NCBI GenBank assembly: GCA_014382445.1
Contig: JACNJS010000035.1
Location: 105,943-169,942 of the forward strand
DNA: 64,000 bases
Reading direction: 5' to 3'
Origin: Bacteroidota bacterium
GTDB taxonomy: Bacteria; Bacteroidota; Bacteroidia; Bacteroidales; F082
The position numbers were made by a program, and so were the translations under genes. The notes under the pieces were generated by a model. It worked only from the letters and a program-made list of their open reading frames with translations. It had not been told where the DNA came from and did no database searches. This document shows positions 63,301-64,000 of this stretch, piece after piece. Positions within the stretch are counted from its first letter, which is position 1. Each line of letters opens with the position of its first letter.

Positions 63301-64000
63301 TTAGGCAAGTGCTAATCGTTTAAAATCAGTTACAGTTAATCCGTTTTCAACATCTTGCAAATATTGACTAACGCTTTTTTTACTGTCTTTAATAAAAGTT
63401 TGATTTAACAAAGTGCTTTCTTTGTAAAACTTATTTAATTTTCCCATTGCAATTTTTTCAAGCATATCCTCTGGTTTCCCTTCCTGACGAGCCTGGTCCA
63501 TTCCAATTTCAATTTCGCGTTTAATCATATCTTCCGAAACGCTGTCTTTATCCAAAGCAACCGGGTCCATAGCAGCAATTTGCATAACAACGTCTTTTCC
63601 TGCGTTGAGCAGTTCATCACCCGATTTGTTAAACCCGGCGATAGTTGCAATACGATTTCCGGGATGGATATATGCATATGTACTTTCAGCTTCAACAACT
63701 TCAAAACGACCAATCTGAATTTTCTCACCAATAACCCCAGTCTGGTCTGTAATCGATTCGTCAACTGTACGACCACCGAGCTGCAAAGCTTTCAGATCAT
63801 CAATATTTTTAGCCCCATTTGATACAGCAAGGTCAATAATAGTTTGTGCATAAGCAATAAAATCTTCATTTTTTGCAACAAAATCTGTTTCACAATTTAT
63901 CATTGCTACAGCAGCGTATTTTCTGTCGGCACTTACTTTTGATAGTACTACACCATCGGCAGCATTGCGATCAGCACGTTTTGCAGCTACTTTTTGACCT
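63301..64000 (-). CDS. tsf: Elongation factor Ts (N-terminus outside window)
   Basis: EF-Ts, the guanine-nucleotide exchange factor for EF-Tu. The visible frame runs from the right edge (GQKVAAKRADRNAADGVVL at its start) through MINCETDFVAKNEDF to the stop at 63301. The TDFV motif and the following NGAKNIDDL helix are diagnostic. An internal ATG at 63903 is only part of the gene; the true start is beyond base 64000. In most bacteria rpsB lies upstream. Confidence 0.95.
   Translation of the reverse strand, partial: GQKVAAKRADRNAADGVVLSKVSADRKYAAVAMINCETDFVAKNEDFIAYAQTIIDLAVSNGAKNIDDLKALQLGGRTVDESITDQTGVIGEKIQIGRFEVVEAESTYAYIHPGNRIATIAGFNKSGDELLNAGKDVVMQIAAMDPVALDKDSVSEDMIKREIEIGMDQARQEGKPEDMLEKIAMGKLNKFYKESTLLNQTFIKDSKKSVSQYLQDVENGLTVTDFKRLALA

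Overview
The window is AT-rich chromosomal DNA from a member of the Bacteroidota, probably of the Bacteroidales/Marinilabiliales type. The order-level placement is inference. Support comes from TonB-dependent receptors with carboxypeptidase-regulatory N-terminal domains, a type IX secretion C-terminal sorting domain, the gliding lipoprotein GldH next to RicT/PSP1, paired OmpH/Skp chaperones behind BamA, a glycine-lipid acyltransferase pair, and many promoters of the Bacteroidota form TTTG-N19-TAnnTTTG. About 60 real genes are present. No rRNA, tRNA or CRISPR array was seen.

Layout. 1-11 kb: a truncated PBP2 gene, secreted or lipoprotein genes, a TonB receptor, a LuxE-type acyl-protein synthetase, PBP1A, gldH and ricT. 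11-19.3 kb: a leftward block with LysE exporter, GH3-like protein, and the SUF iron-sulfur operon transcribed sufB-C-D-S-E-T from a recognisable promoter. A broken IS110-family transposase abuts that promoter. 20-31.6 kb: a flavin/pyridoxamine-oxidase-fold protein, a large metalloprotease/beta-propeller/beta-barrel protein, an RluA-type pseudouridine synthase, panB, a second TonB receptor, pssA, a small MITE-like element, queA and an M48 lipoprotein peptidase. 31.7-34.05 kb: an accessory island with a Bro/DinD remnant, intact ParDE and MntA-HepT toxin-antitoxin pairs, and a HicA remnant. A long attC-like inverted repeat lies inside it, and the parDE promoter carries an overlapping palindromic operator. 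34-47.8 kb: NifU-like and Mrp iron-sulfur carriers, rpmB, hpt, purE, an M16 peptidase, a PrsW-like protease, rsgA, a CBS protein, a POTRA/barrel protein, and a sigma/anti-sigma/TonB-receptor signalling trio. 48-50 kb: acyl-CoA carboxylase subunits behind a short hairpin leader. 50-64 kb: engB, glsB/glsA, the envelope block (nadK, DUF6089 protein, uppS, bamA, two skp copies), a thioredoxin remnant, mutS2, a barrel protein and a truncated tsf.

The main theme is envelope biogenesis (PBPs, UppS, BamA/Skp, PssA, glycine lipids, outer-membrane receptors) together with Fe-S assembly. The non-core DNA is concentrated at 19.3-20.1 kb, 29.3-29.5 kb and 31.7-34.05 kb. Nothing here is clearly a wholly new system. 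The most informative items are the toxin-antitoxin island with its attC-like hairpin and operator, the MITE-like element with a candidate target duplication, and the promoter-plus-terminator unit in front of the carboxylase genes.
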